In this document: one piece after another, positions 27,017 to 36,595 of the stretch
Layout of the letters: each line of letters opens with the position of its first letter
Numbering within the stretch: position 1 is the stretch's first letter
Source: Stutzerimonas nosocomialis
GTDB taxonomy: Bacteria; Pseudomonadota; Gammaproteobacteria; Pseudomonadales; Pseudomonadaceae
Assembly: GCF_005876855.1 (NCBI RefSeq)
Contig: NZ_QLAE01000015.1
Location: 32,754-96,753 of the forward strand
Direction: 5' to 3'
DNA: 64,000 bases
Position numbers and translations under genes: made by a program
The notes under the pieces: generated by a model
Seen by the model: only the letters and a program-made list of their open reading frames with translations
Database searches by the model: none
Told to the model about the DNA's origin: nothing

Positions 27017-27044
27017 TTTCTTCCAGCTTCAGGCTTCCAGCTGC
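27017..27044 (-). repeat. Heptamer repeat remnant downstream of zapE
   Basis: On the minus strand AGCTGGAAGCCTGAAGCTGGAAG, two AAGCTGG-type units around a variant unit, a few bases past the zapE stop. It lies in inverted orientation to the array at 26882, so the two could pair. Confidence 0.6.
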
Positions 27045-27049
27045 TCGTC

Positions 27050-28144
27050 CTACGGCTTATGCGGACGCGAAAGGAACTCGTGGGACTGCATTTCCAGCAG
27101 CCGGCTCAGGGTGCGCTGGAATTCGAACTCCAGCCGCCCGCCGGTATAGAGGTCCTTGAGTTCGACCTCGGCCGACAGGATCAGCTTGACGTTGCGGTCG
27201 TAGAATTCGTCGACCAGGTTGATGAAGCGCCGCGCCATGTCGTCCTTGGCGACGCCCATCTGCTCGACGTTCGAGACCAGCACCGCCTCGAAGATCTTGC
27301 CCAGCTCGATGTAGTCGTTCTGGCTGCGGGGCCCGTCGCACAGCTCGCGGAACTCGAACCAGGCGACGTCGTTGGCGACCTTGCGCGCCTTGATCGCCCG
27401 GTTTTCGATCATCAGGGCTTCGTTTTCCTGCGCCTCGCAGTTCTCGGTGAGCAGGCTGCGGAAGCTCTTCTCCAGGCTCTGTTCGGCCTCGGGGCCGAGC
27501 GGCCAGTGGTAGAGCTCGGCCTGCTCGAGCGCCCGCAGCCGGTAGTCGATCCCGCTGTCGACGTTGACGATCACGGTGTGCTGCTTGAGCAGGGCGATGG
27601 CCGGCAGGAAGCGTGCCCGCTGCAGGCCGTCCTTGTAGAGGCCGTCCGGCACGATGTTGGAGGTCGCGACCAGGCTGACGCCGTTCTTGAACAGCTCATC
27701 GAGCAGGGTGGCGAGGATCATCGCGTCGGTGATGTCGGAAACGAAGAATTCGTCGAAGCAGATCACCCGCGCCTCGTCGGCGAAACGCTTGCCGATGATG
27801 GTCAGCGGGTTCTTTTCCCCCTTGAGGGTCTTCATTTCCTCGTGCACGCGCTTCATGAAGCGGTGGAAATGGGTGCGCATCTTCTGCTTGAACGGCAGCG
27901 CATCGTAGAAGGTGTCGACCAGGTAGGTCTTGCCGCGGCCGACACCGCCCCAGAAATACAGCCCCTTGATCGGCTCCTGCGTCTTCTTGCCGAACAGCTT
28001 GCCGATCAACCCCGACTTGTTGCGATCGGCGGCGATCAGGTCGTCGTACAGACGCTGGAGGTGCCGCACCGCAGTTTCCTGGGCCGCGTCGTGGAAAAAG
28101 TCGGGACGCTTCAGGTCAGCCTGGTAACGCTCAAGAGGTGTCAT
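27050..28144 (-). CDS. zapE: Cell-division ATPase ZapE (AFG1-like)
   Basis: A 364-residue AAA-type ATPase. Walker A is GGVGRGKT (residues 66-73) and Walker B 'VICFDEF'. The N-terminus 'MTPLERYQADL' is the family start, so I place the ATG at 28144, although the frame is open another 177 codons. ZapE binds FtsZ and acts late in division, mainly in anaerobic or heat-stressed cells of E. coli. It lies downstream of trpS with a 160-base gap. Confidence 0.95.
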   Translation of the reverse strand: MTPLERYQADLKRPDFFHDAAQETAVRHLQRLYDDLIAADRNKSGLIGKLFGKKTQEPIKGLYFWGGVGRGKTYLVDTFYDALPFKQKMRTHFHRFMKRVHEEMKTLKGEKNPLTIIGKRFADEARVICFDEFFVSDITDAMILATLLDELFKNGVSLVATSNIVPDGLYKDGLQRARFLPAIALLKQHTVIVNVDSGIDYRLRALEQAELYHWPLGPEAEQSLEKSFRSLLTENCEAQENEALMIENRAIKARKVANDVAWFEFRELCDGPRSQNDYIELGKIFEAVLVSNVEQMGVAKDDMARRFINLVDEFYDRNVKLILSAEVELKDLYTGGRLEFEFQRTLSRLLEMQSHEFLSRPHKP

Positions 28145-28304
28145 GGCGGGATCGGGGTAGTGAAACGGGGTCGCCACTTTAGCGGCGCCCTCGGTGCTTG
28201 GCAATTTGCTGAAATCGTTCAACCTGAGCCCTCGACTGGTTGGCGGGACGGCTGCGCCGGCAGAGCGATGGCGGGCCCGCTGCAGCCGGCTCGCCGGGCC
28301 AGAC

Positions 28305-29666
28305 TCAGGCGCCGGCCAGGGTCGCCACGGCCGTGTGCAGCCTGAACATGGCCGCGTCGCGCGCGTTGACGTCGTCATAGTCCGGACTGTCGGCGATGCA
28401 CTCGCCGTCCAGCCACAGCGTGAACTGATTGCCCTCGTCGGCGCGAAGTTCCAGCGCATCGGCGCCCAGGGTTGCCAGCCGCTGGGTCGCAACACCCACC
28501 GCCTTGGGATCGGTGAAGGGCCGAGAGAGCAGCAACTGCTCGCCATCGGCGGCCAGGAAACGGAAGCGGAAGCTGCCGTCCTGTTCGCGGAAGCTGACGA
28601 AACGCGCGCTCTTGCCGGCTTTCTTCTTCGCCTTGGCGGTGCTTTGCAGTTCGTTGCGGAACGAGCGAAGGCCAACCGCCTCGCGCAGTTCCTGGAGGAA
28701 CGGGGTGGCGATACGGCGCGCCTTGGCCGCGCCGGCCTGGAGGATGTCTTCGAGCTCCGACGGCTTTTCGATCAGGTGCTGGTAACGCTCGCGCGCCTCG
28801 CCAAGCTCGCCTTCGAGCAGTTCGAACAGGCGCTGCTTGGCTTCGCCCCAGGCGAGCCCTTCGAGCAGCTGCTGGCGGAATTCGGCCTGCTGCGCGGGTG
28901 TGGAGAAGGCCTGATAGAGCGTGAACAGGTGGGAGTTGTCCGGATCCTTCGGCTCGCCGGGCGCACGGGAGTCGGTGACGATGCGGGCGATGGAATCCTT
29001 GAGCTGCTTGGCGCTGCCGAACAGCGGGATGGTGTTGTCGTAGCTCTTGGACATCTTGCGCCCGTCGAGCCCCGGCAGGGTCGCCACGCTCTCCTCGATG
29101 ACCGCCTCGGGCAGCGTGAAGAACTCGCGGCCCTGGCCGAACAGGTGGTTGAACCGCTGGGCGATGTCACGTGCCATTTCCACGTGCTGGATCTGGTCGC
29201 GACCGACCGGCACCTTGTGCGCGTTGAACATGAGGATGTCCGCAGCCATCAGCACCGGATAGCTGAACAGCCCCATGGTCACACCGGTATCGGGGTCCTC
29301 ACCGTTCTCGCCATTCTTGTCGACCGCGGCCTTGTAGGCATGGGCGCGGTTGAGCAGGCCCTTGCCGGCCACGCAGGTCAGCAGCCAGGTGAGTTCGGTA
29401 ATCTCGGGGATGTCCGACTGCCGATAGAAGGTCACGCGATCGGTATCCAGGCCGAAGGCGAGCCAGGTCGCGGCGATTTCCAGGCGCGAGCGCTGGATGC
29501 GCTGCGGGTCATCGCACTTGATCAGGGCGTGGTAGTCGGCGAGGAAGTAGAACGAGTCGGCATCGCTCTGGCGGCTGGCGACGATCGCCGGGCGGATCGC
29601 GCCGGCGTAGTTGCCCAGGTGGGGAGTCCCGGTGGTGGTGATACCGGTCAGGATGCGGGTGGTCAT
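28305..29666 (-). CDS. trpS: Tryptophanyl-tRNA synthetase, long form with C-terminal extension
   Basis: A 453-residue class I synthetase that charges tRNA-Trp. The catalytic core (~1-334) has the HIGH-type PHLGN at 15-19 and KMSKS at 204-208. A Lys/Ala-rich linker (~344-353) then leads to a ~100-residue extension with '[20 protein letters not shown]', resembling DUF1508/YegP-type beta repeats. Short-form bacterial enzymes stop near 335 residues; P. aeruginosa also has a long form. The start 'MTTRILTGI' is the family start. Confidence 0.96.
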   Translation of the reverse strand: MTTRILTGITTTGTPHLGNYAGAIRPAIVASRQSDADSFYFLADYHALIKCDDPQRIQRSRLEIAATWLAFGLDTDRVTFYRQSDIPEITELTWLLTCVAGKGLLNRAHAYKAAVDKNGENGEDPDTGVTMGLFSYPVLMAADILMFNAHKVPVGRDQIQHVEMARDIAQRFNHLFGQGREFFTLPEAVIEESVATLPGLDGRKMSKSYDNTIPLFGSAKQLKDSIARIVTDSRAPGEPKDPDNSHLFTLYQAFSTPAQQAEFRQQLLEGLAWGEAKQRLFELLEGELGEARERYQHLIEKPSELEDILQAGAAKARRIATPFLQELREAVGLRSFRNELQSTAKAKKKAGKSARFVSFREQDGSFRFRFLAADGEQLLLSRPFTDPKAVGVATQRLATLGADALELRADEGNQFTLWLDGECIADSPDYDDVNARDAAMFRLHTAVATLAGA

Positions 29667-29739
29667 GGCTGTCGTCTCGGCTCAAGCGGGGCAAGCGACG
29701 GCAAGGCCGCGGAGCCTCGCCATCATCGGGAGCGGTGGA

Positions 29740-30366
29740 TCACAGGCGCGGCAGCACCAGATCCTTCAATTCCACCAGCTTGCCGTGAAAAAAGTGCCCG
29801 CATTCTGCCACTTTCAGCAGCTCATGGGGCCGCTCGAGCGCCACGCTGAAGGCGTACACCGACTCGGGCGGGACCACTTCGTCGCTCTCGGGCTGGATGA
29901 TCGTCAGCGCGCCGCCCTGCGGCATCGGCTTGCCCGCCAGCCTGGAGACCGCCGGCGCGACCATGAACAGGCGCTCGGCCCTCCGGCCCTGCTGCTCGAG
30001 GCGGGCGGCCAGGCTGGCCGCGACGAAGCCTCCGAAGGAAAAGCCGAACAGCGTGACCGGCAGCCCCGGATGCTGGCCCTGCAGCCAGCGCAACGCGGCT
30101 TCGGCATCGTCGACTTCGCCGTTGCCCATGTCGTGCTCGCCGGCACTGGCGCCGACGCCACGGTAGTTGAAGCGCAGGGTCGCGAAGCCGGCGTCGCGGG
30201 CGGTGCGCTGCAGGGTGGAAACCACCTTGTTCAGCATGGTGCCGCCCTGGACCGGGTTGGGATGGCAGACGAGCGCTACGCGGGTGGGCGCCGCCTGATC
30301 GAAATAAAGGCCTTCCAGCGCGCCGCAGGGGCCTTCGAGGGAGACAGGATTTTCACGTATCAACAA
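29740..30366 (-). CDS. Alpha/beta hydrolase, HPNPxxGGTM group
   Basis: A 208-residue single-domain hydrolase. It has the HPNPVQGGTM motif (35-44), nucleophile S110 in GFSFGG, and a likely triad D162 and H191 (ECGHFFHG). This group (COG2945) is annotated as esterase or dienelactone-hydrolase-like; its natural substrate is unknown. It lies directly upstream of trpS on the same strand with a 73-base gap and may be co-transcribed. The family length is about 210 residues, so it is complete. Confidence 0.9.
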   Translation of the reverse strand: MLIRENPVSLEGPCGALEGLYFDQAAPTRVALVCHPNPVQGGTMLNKVVSTLQRTARDAGFATLRFNYRGVGASAGEHDMGNGEVDDAEAALRWLQGQHPGLPVTLFGFSFGGFVAASLAARLEQQGRRAERLFMVAPAVSRLAGKPMPQGGALTIIQPESDEVVPPESVYAFSVALERPHELLKVAECGHFFHGKLVELKDLVLPRL

Positions 30367-30506
30367 AGGGGGAACTCCGTGACCTCGGGTCGAGTCGACT
30401 CGTCTTGCTCAGACGCTAGCCGATGTCCACCGCGTCGCATCGCGGTATACAGGGCAGGTACGAGACGTTAACGTAAGCTCAGCCGTTTACCTAGAGGGAA
30501 GGACTC

Positions 30507-30944
30507 GTGGAACAAAGCCTCACGATCTGGTTACTGCCGCTTGTCGGTGTCGCCATCGGCATCGCCATCGGATACCTGGTGGCCCGCAACAGCTCGCCCA
30601 ACCGCACTCAGCGCCAGGTCGACGACCTGCAGGAGCGCTTCGACACCTATCAGAGCGAAGTGGTGACCCACTTCAACACGACGGCCAGCCTGCTGCGTAA
30701 GCTCACCAACAGCTACCAGGACATCCAGGACCATCTTTCCGAAGGTGCCGACCGCCTGGCCCTCGACGAGCCGACCCGCCAACGCCTGCTGGCGGCCTTG
30801 CACGCCGACGAGAACAACCACGCCTCCAGCCGTGAACGGCTGACCTCGCCCACCTTCACCGAACCGCCGAAGGACTATGCGCCCAAGGGCGAAGGCGCCC
30901 CGGGCACCCTGCACGAGAACTTCGGCCTGAAGAGCAAGCACTGA
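30507..30944 (+). CDS. YhcB/ZapG-family inner-membrane protein (DUF1043)
   Basis: A 145-residue protein with one N-terminal membrane helix (residues ~6-26, 'IWLLPLVGVAIGIAIGYLV'), a coiled coil (~35-95) containing 'RQVDDLQERFDTYQSEVVTHFNTTASLL', and a disordered tail. YhcB of E. coli links cell division and envelope synthesis; this gene is the Pseudomonas equivalent by motif. The GTG start has a good AGGGAAGGA ribosome-binding site. It converges on nadC. Confidence 0.92.
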   Translation: MEQSLTIWLLPLVGVAIGIAIGYLVARNSSPNRTQRQVDDLQERFDTYQSEVVTHFNTTASLLRKLTNSYQDIQDHLSEGADRLALDEPTRQRLLAALHADENNHASSRERLTSPTFTEPPKDYAPKGEGAPGTLHENFGLKSKH

Positions 30945-30958
30945 TCAGGCACGCCCCC

Positions 30959-30980
30959 GTGGCGGCATCCCTGCCGCCAC
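30959..30980. terminator. Stem-loop between yhcB and nadC
   Basis: GTGGCGGCA-TCCC-TGCCGCCAC, nine perfect pairs with a four-base loop in the 43-base gap between convergent genes. It has no T run but could serve both strands. Confidence 0.55.
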
Positions 30981-30987
30981 TCGCGTC

Positions 30988-31881
<894 letters not shown>

Positions 31882-32124
31882 TTAGCGCAGCGCAGTTGGC
31901 AAGTGAGACGCGTTCTGCTAGACAGGAGCGACGCCGTGATCTTTTTTGAATGCCCTCCCAAAAACCGGGAGTATCTGTGACCTGGATCATGTCCAAACAA
32001 AATCCGGGCTTGGCTTGGCTGTGCCAGCCCTATAATTAATCCCAGGACGGGTTCCAGCCGCGGGAATACGCATAACCCCAGTTCACGTTGCAATCCCATG
32101 GCCGGTGATTGCGGGAGAGTTTCG

Positions 32125-34392
32125 ATGCGAACCGATGCGAAAGTGGTGCACCTCAACAAGGGGACCCCTGAGCAAAAGCCAACTTCGCCGGTAGGAAGAC
32201 TGCCCGTGGCGCTTATCAACGTGCGCGACAAGGCTGCACAGCAGCTCAAGCAGGCATTGCAGACACTGTTCGACAATGCGGACGACACCCTGTTCGAGAT
32301 GGCCGATCGCGCCACCAGCAACGTCGAGCAGAACGCCTTCTTCGAAGCCATGCGCGACCTGCGCATGAAGCGCCGTAACATCGAACGCGGCTTCCTGCAG
32401 AGCATCTTCGAATCCTTCTCCACCCTCAACCAGTACGAGATCGGCCAGCCAGCGCTTCAGGAAACCTCCTTCGACAGCCTGGCCCTGGTCCAGAACGACG
32501 AACTGGAAGAAACCGTCGCCATCGACACGATGGTGACCAAGGTGGTCAACCGCGACGCCATGGCGCTCAGCCATCTGACCACCCGACTCAACGCCCTGAT
32601 CAGCAAGAAACTCGACGACAAAAGCAATCCGCTCGGTCCGCAGGCCCTTTGCGAAAACTTCCTGCGGGCCTGCCAGGGACTTGGCGTCGACATCAAGGTC
32701 AAGCTGATCATCCTCAAGCTGTTCGAGAAGTACGTGCTGAGCAACCTCGACCAGCTCTATGCCGAGGCGAACCAGACCCTGGTCGCCGCCGGCGTGCTCC
32801 CGGAACTGCAGTCCACCCCGCCCCGCCGCCAGGCACAGCCCCGCGCGACCACCAGCTATGGCTCGGCCGGCGCTTCGGGTTCGGACCAGGCCGGCTTCGT
32901 GGACGACGGCATGCAGGAGGTCTTCGGCGCACTGCAAAGCCTGCTCTCGGAAGTTCGCGGAACGGCGCTGCCGGCACGCAACCACCCGAGCGACGCGGTC
33001 CCGATCTCCAGCCACGACCTGCTGCGCCTGCTGTCCCACATGCAGAGCCGCACGCCCCAGTCGATTCAGGATTTCGACCTCCAGGACCAGCTCGAGCAAC
33101 TGCTGCGCCGCGCCAGCGCCAAGAGCGGCAAGTCGCGCGTCGTCGGCGAAGTCGACGAGGATGTCATCAACTTGGTGTCGATGCTGTTCGAGTTCATCCT
33201 CGACGACCGCACCCTGCCCGACTCGCTCAAGGCGCTGATCGGCCGCTTGCAGATTCCCGTGCTGAAAGTCGCGGTGCTGGACAAGACGTTCTTCAGCCGC
33301 GGCAGCCACCCCGCCCGCCGCCTGCTCAACGAGATCGCTTCCGCCGCCATGGGCTGGGGCGACCAGGATGAAGCCCAGCGCGACAGCCTGTACCAGAAGA
33401 TCGAGCAGGTGGTGGTTCGCCTGCTCAACGACTTCGTCGACGACCCGGCGATCTTCTCCGAACTGCTCGCCGACTTCCTCTCCTTCACCGGCGATGAACG
33501 TCGCCGCAGCGAGCTGCTCGAGCAGCGCACCCGCGACGCCGAAGAAGGCCGCGCCCGCGCCGAGATGGCCCGCCAGGAAGTGGAACAGGCGCTCAATGCG
33601 CGCATGCTCGGCAAGACGCTCCCTGAAGTGGTGGTCCGCCTGCTGCAGGAAGCCTGGAGCAAGGTGCTGCTGCTGACCTGCCTGAAGCACGGCACCCTCT
33701 CGGACGAATGGGACGCCGCGGTCGCGACCATGGACGACCTGATCTGGAGCGTCAGCCCCCACGAGTCGGACGAAGAACGGGCACGCCTGCTGGAACTGGT
33801 ACCGAACCTTCTCAAGGCGCTGCGCGACGGCCTCTCCAGCGCGGCGTTCGACCCCTTCTCCACCAGCGACTTCTTCAACCAGCTCGAAGCGCTGCACGTC
33901 CAGGCGCTACAGCCTCCGAAGCAACCGACCCCACCGGCCGCGCCGGAATCGCGCGGCGACAACGTCTTCGACCTGCTGGAGCTGCCACCAGACGAACCCG
34001 AGCTGATCGGACCGCCCGCACCGGCAATGATCGAGGTGATCGAAGAGATCGTCCTCGTCGCCCCCGGCGAAAGCCGCGACCAGGAAGCCGAGATCAGCCT
34101 CCCCGATGACGACGAGGCGCTGCTCAAGGTCGACAATCTGCGCGTCGGCAGCTGGGTCGAATTCCAGGAAGACGAAGAGCACAAGCTGCGCTGCAAGCTC
34201 GCCGCGATCATCAAGCCCACCGGCAAGTACATCTTCGTCAACCGCACCGGCATGAAGGTGCTGGAAAAGACCCGCACGGGCCTGGCGATCGAGTTCAGAC
34301 GCGGCGCCATCCGCCTGCTCGACGACGCACTGCTGTTCGATCGCGCCCTGGAATCGGTCATCGGCAATCTGCGCCGCCTGAAGAACGCCTGA
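32125..34392 (+). CDS. DUF1631 family protein, paralogue 1
   Basis: A 755-residue, mostly helical, soluble protein of the DUF1631 family, sometimes mislabelled thymidine phosphorylase. Conserved stretches include 'LFDNADDTLFEMAD' near the N-terminus and 'SMLFEFILDDRTLPDSLKALI...HPARRLLNEI' in the middle. The C-terminal ~90 residues ('VGSWVEFQEDEE...KYIFVNRTGMKV') look beta-rich and PilZ-like but lack an RxxxR motif. The ATG at 32125 has GGGAGAG eight bases upstream; another ATG nine codons earlier is possible. The function is unknown. A paralogue starts at 36596. Confidence 0.88.
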   Translation: MRTDAKVVHLNKGTPEQKPTSPVGRLPVALINVRDKAAQQLKQALQTLFDNADDTLFEMADRATSNVEQNAFFEAMRDLRMKRRNIERGFLQSIFESFSTLNQYEIGQPALQETSFDSLALVQNDELEETVAIDTMVTKVVNRDAMALSHLTTRLNALISKKLDDKSNPLGPQALCENFLRACQGLGVDIKVKLIILKLFEKYVLSNLDQLYAEANQTLVAAGVLPELQSTPPRRQAQPRATTSYGSAGASGSDQAGFVDDGMQEVFGALQSLLSEVRGTALPARNHPSDAVPISSHDLLRLLSHMQSRTPQSIQDFDLQDQLEQLLRRASAKSGKSRVVGEVDEDVINLVSMLFEFILDDRTLPDSLKALIGRLQIPVLKVAVLDKTFFSRGSHPARRLLNEIASAAMGWGDQDEAQRDSLYQKIEQVVVRLLNDFVDDPAIFSELLADFLSFTGDERRRSELLEQRTRDAEEGRARAEMARQEVEQALNARMLGKTLPEVVVRLLQEAWSKVLLLTCLKHGTLSDEWDAAVATMDDLIWSVSPHESDEERARLLELVPNLLKALRDGLSSAAFDPFSTSDFFNQLEALHVQALQPPKQPTPPAAPESRGDNVFDLLELPPDEPELIGPPAPAMIEVIEEIVLVAPGESRDQEAEISLPDDDEALLKVDNLRVGSWVEFQEDEEHKLRCKLAAIIKPTGKYIFVNRTGMKVLEKTRTGLAIEFRRGAIRLLDDALLFDRALESVIGNLRRLKNA

Positions 34393-34425
34393 GCCCCCCC
34401 CTCAGGCAACCTCGTCTCTCCCGCC

Positions 34426-34450
34426 AAGCCAAGCTTTGTCCTTGGCTTTT
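34426..34450 (+). terminator. Intrinsic terminator after the first DUF1631 gene
   Basis: AAGCCAAG-CTTTGTC-CTTGGCTT with TT following: eight base pairs and four T in all. It overlaps the -35 of the next promoter. Confidence 0.65.
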
Positions 34451-34469
34451 GGCCATGCACCGCTAGAAT
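34442..34469 (+). promoter_or_regulatory. Sigma-70-type promoter of the DUF3094 gene
   Basis: -35 TTGGCT (34442-34447), 16-base spacer, -10 TAGAAT (34464-34469). The start would fall near 34476, 18 bases before the ATG. The -35 sits in the 3' arm of the terminator. Confidence 0.6.
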
Positions 34470-34493
34470 GGCTTCATTCCCCGAGAGGTGCGT

Positions 34494-34667
34494 ATGCCAA
34501 GCCGCCTGACTCCCGAAGACCAGCAGCGCGTCGACGATTACCTGCGAGCACCACAGCACCAGGTCGAGCGCAAACCCTTCCGCCCCTGGATCCTGTTACT
34601 GGTCGTGATCGGCGTCACCCTTGGTCTCGGTTTATTGAGCCGCCTCCTCAGTCGCCTGGTGCTGTGA
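34494..34667 (+). CDS. DUF3094 small membrane protein, 57 residues
   Basis: A short protein, 'MPSRLTPEDQQRVDDYL...', with a hydrophilic first half and one membrane helix at about residues 31-48 ('PWILLLVVIGVTLGLGLL'). It matches the DUF3094 family of Pseudomonas and relatives. GAGAGG precedes the ATG by six bases. It lies 53 bases before ndh on the same strand with its own promoter, so it may be co-transcribed with the respiratory enzyme. No function is known. Confidence 0.88.
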   Translation: MPSRLTPEDQQRVDDYLRAPQHQVERKPFRPWILLLVVIGVTLGLGLLSRLLSRLVL

Positions 34668-34720
34668 GTCCGCCGCAGGCCGATCCGACAGAATTTCCTT
34701 CACGCTTATGAGTAACCCAC

Positions 34721-36019
34721 ATGTCACATCGCATCGTGATCATCGGCGGCGGCGCCGGCGGGCTGGAGCTTGCGTCCCGCCTCGGCAGAACCCTCGGTAA
34801 ACGGGGCAAGGCCAAGATCACCCTGGTCGACGCGAACCTCACGCACATCTGGAAACCGCTGCTGCACGAAGTCGCCGCCGGCTCGCTGAACTCGTCTACG
34901 GACGAACTCAACTACGTTGCCCAGGCGAAATGGAACCACTTCGAGTTCCAGCTCGGCCGCATGTGCGGACTGGACCGCGCGACCAAGTGCGTCAAGCTGC
35001 AGGCAACGCTCGACGAACAGGGCAACGAACTGATCCCGCCACGCACGATCGGTTACGACACCCTCGTCCTGGCCGTAGGCAGCACCACGAACGACTTTGG
35101 CACCCCCGGTGCAGCGCAGCATTGCATCTTCCTCGACACCCGCCTGCAGGCCGAGCGCTTCCACCATCAGCTGCTCAGCCACTACATGCGCGCCCACGCC
35201 GAGGAAGGCCCTCCCGCTGCCATCAGCGTAGCGATCGTCGGCGCCGGCGCCACTGGCGTGGAGCTCGCCGCAGAGCTGCTCAACGCCGCGCGCGAGCTGG
35301 CGTCCTACGGACTTGACCGCATCAAGCCCGAAGACGTCCACGTGACCCTGATCGAGGCCGGGCCGCGCGTGCTGCCCGCCCTGCCGGAACGGATCAGCCA
35401 GCCGGTCCACCAGACCCTGATCAAGCTCGGCGTGAAGGTACTCACCAACGCCGCCGTCAGCGACGTCACGGCGGAAGGCCTGCACACCAAGCAGGGCGAG
35501 TTCGTCCCCGCCACGCTCAAGGTGTGGGCAGCCGGCATCCGCGCACCGAGCTTTCTCAAGGACCTGGACGGACTGGAGAGCAACCGGATCAATCAGTTGG
35601 TGGTTCGCCCGACGCTTCAGACCACAGTTGACGATGACATCTATGCCCTCGGCGATTGCGCGGCCTGCCCGCAGCCTGGCACCGAAGGCCGCAACGTGCC
35701 GCCCCGCGCCCAGGCCGCGCACCAGCAGGCGTCGCTGCTGGCCAAGTCGATCAGGCTGCGGCTCGAAGGCAAGCCGCTTCCGGAATACCGCTATCGCGAC
35801 TATGGCTCGCTGATTTCGCTGTCGAGCTTCTCGGCCGTCGGCAACCTGATGGGCAATCTCACCGGCAACGTCATGCTCGAGGGCTGGCTGGCGCGCATGT
35901 TCTACATCTCGCTGTATCGCATGCACCAGTTCACGCTCTACGGCGTGACGCGCACGCTGCTGCTGATGTTCGCGGACCGCATCAGCAAAGGCACCGAGCC
36001 ACGCCTGAAGCTCCACTGA
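34721..36019 (+). CDS. ndh: Type II NADH:quinone oxidoreductase
   Basis: A 432-residue membrane-associated flavoenzyme that passes electrons from NADH to quinone without pumping protons. It has two dinucleotide-binding folds: FAD at the N-terminus (IIGGGAGGLELA, residues ~6-17) and NADH at 'VAIVGAGATGVELAAEL' (~171-187), plus the FAD loop 'IYALGDCA' (~306) and the AQxAHQQ quinone-site motif. The C-terminal amphipathic helices anchor it to the inner membrane. A hairpin follows its stop. Confidence 0.95.
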   Translation: MSHRIVIIGGGAGGLELASRLGRTLGKRGKAKITLVDANLTHIWKPLLHEVAAGSLNSSTDELNYVAQAKWNHFEFQLGRMCGLDRATKCVKLQATLDEQGNELIPPRTIGYDTLVLAVGSTTNDFGTPGAAQHCIFLDTRLQAERFHHQLLSHYMRAHAEEGPPAAISVAIVGAGATGVELAAELLNAARELASYGLDRIKPEDVHVTLIEAGPRVLPALPERISQPVHQTLIKLGVKVLTNAAVSDVTAEGLHTKQGEFVPATLKVWAAGIRAPSFLKDLDGLESNRINQLVVRPTLQTTVDDDIYALGDCAACPQPGTEGRNVPPRAQAAHQQASLLAKSIRLRLEGKPLPEYRYRDYGSLISLSSFSAVGNLMGNLTGNVMLEGWLARMFYISLYRMHQFTLYGVTRTLLLMFADRISKGTEPRLKLH

Positions 36020-36025
36020 ACACCA

Positions 36026-36051
36026 AAGGGCCGGCATGACCGCCGGCCCTT
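36026..36051. terminator. Stem-loop downstream of ndh
   Basis: AAGGGCCGGC and GCCGGCCCTT, ten perfect pairs with a six-base loop, seven bases past the ndh stop. There is little T after it; it may act on both strands, since the tRNA transcript comes the other way. Confidence 0.6.
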
Positions 36052-36147
36052 GCGGAGCGAAAAGACGAACGCAGAAAAACCCACCGCAGCGACCTGCCGT
36101 GAGACTTTAATCGAGAGAGGAGAGAATCGAACGACGCGGGGAGGAAA

Positions 36148-36223
36148 TGGTGGGTCGTGTAGGATTCGAACCTACGACCAATTGGTTAAAAGCCAACTGC
36201 TCTACCAACTGAGCTAACGACCC
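36148..36223 (-). tRNA. tRNA-Lys (TTT)
   Basis: 76 bases with encoded CCA. The acceptor GGGTCGT pairs with ACGACCC, discriminator A; anticodon TTT in 'CTTTTAA'; T loop GTTCGAATC. Third in a Asn-Pro-Lys cluster read from the promoter at 36442. Confidence 0.97.
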
Positions 36224-36230
36224 ATAAAGA

Positions 36231-36307
36231 TGGTCGGGGTAGGGGGATTCGAACTCCCGACATCCTGCTCCCAAAGCAGGCGCGCTACCGGACTGCGCTA
36301 TACCCCG
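36231..36307 (-). tRNA. tRNA-Pro (TGG)
   Basis: 77 bases with encoded CCA. The acceptor CGGGGTA pairs with TACCCCG, discriminator A; anticodon TGG in 'TTTGGGA'. Seven bases separate it from tRNA-Lys. Confidence 0.97.
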
Positions 36308-36316
36308 ATTTGAAGT

Positions 36317-36392
36317 TGGCTCCGCGACCTGGACTCGAACCAGGGACCCAATGATTAACAGTCATTTGCTCTACCGACTGAGCTATCGCGGA
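36317..36392 (-). tRNA. tRNA-Asn (GTT)
   Basis: 76 bases with encoded CCA. The acceptor TCCGCGA pairs with TCGCGGA, discriminator G; anticodon GTT in 'CTGTTAA'. First gene of the tRNA transcript. Confidence 0.97.
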
Positions 36393-36441
36393 ACGTAGCA
36401 CTTCAAGCTCTTCAGCAGGATTCCCGCTTCAGAGGCGCGCC

Positions 36442-36469
36442 ATTTTACGGTTCCCGCCGAAGCTGTCAA
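36442..36469 (-). promoter_or_regulatory. Promoter of the tRNA operon
   Basis: Minus strand: perfect -35 TTGACA (36464-36469), 16-base spacer and -10 TAAAAT (36442-36447), followed by a GC-only stretch GGCGCGCC. The GC-rich discriminator is typical of stable-RNA promoters under stringent (ppGpp/DksA) control. Confidence 0.8.
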
Positions 36470-36595
36470 GCCTAAAAATTCGCGGTTCGACAATACTTTG
36501 CAGCGCTGCTATCGAATTGATATATCTGTGCGCCGGACGTCATATCATCCGTGACGCAGCAGGAAGCGCAGGCCGCAAGCTCCAGGAACTGCCTA

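Noticed and set aside
28305-29666. Frameshift or fusion artefact in trpS
   Set aside because: The extension is in frame, codon use is unchanged, and the P. aeruginosa enzyme is similarly long.
32125-34392. Thymidine phosphorylase, a label often attached to this family
   Set aside because: No glycine-rich phosphate loop or other nucleoside-phosphorylase motif is visible; DUF1631 is the safer call.
36148-36392. tRNA cluster as a genomic-island attachment site
   Set aside because: All three tRNAs are intact, there is no integrase or repeated tRNA 3' end nearby, and the flanking genes are core.
36517-36545. Sigma-70 promoter before the second DUF1631 gene (TTGATA...TCATAT)
   Set aside because: The -10 matches consensus too poorly at the required 17-base spacing.
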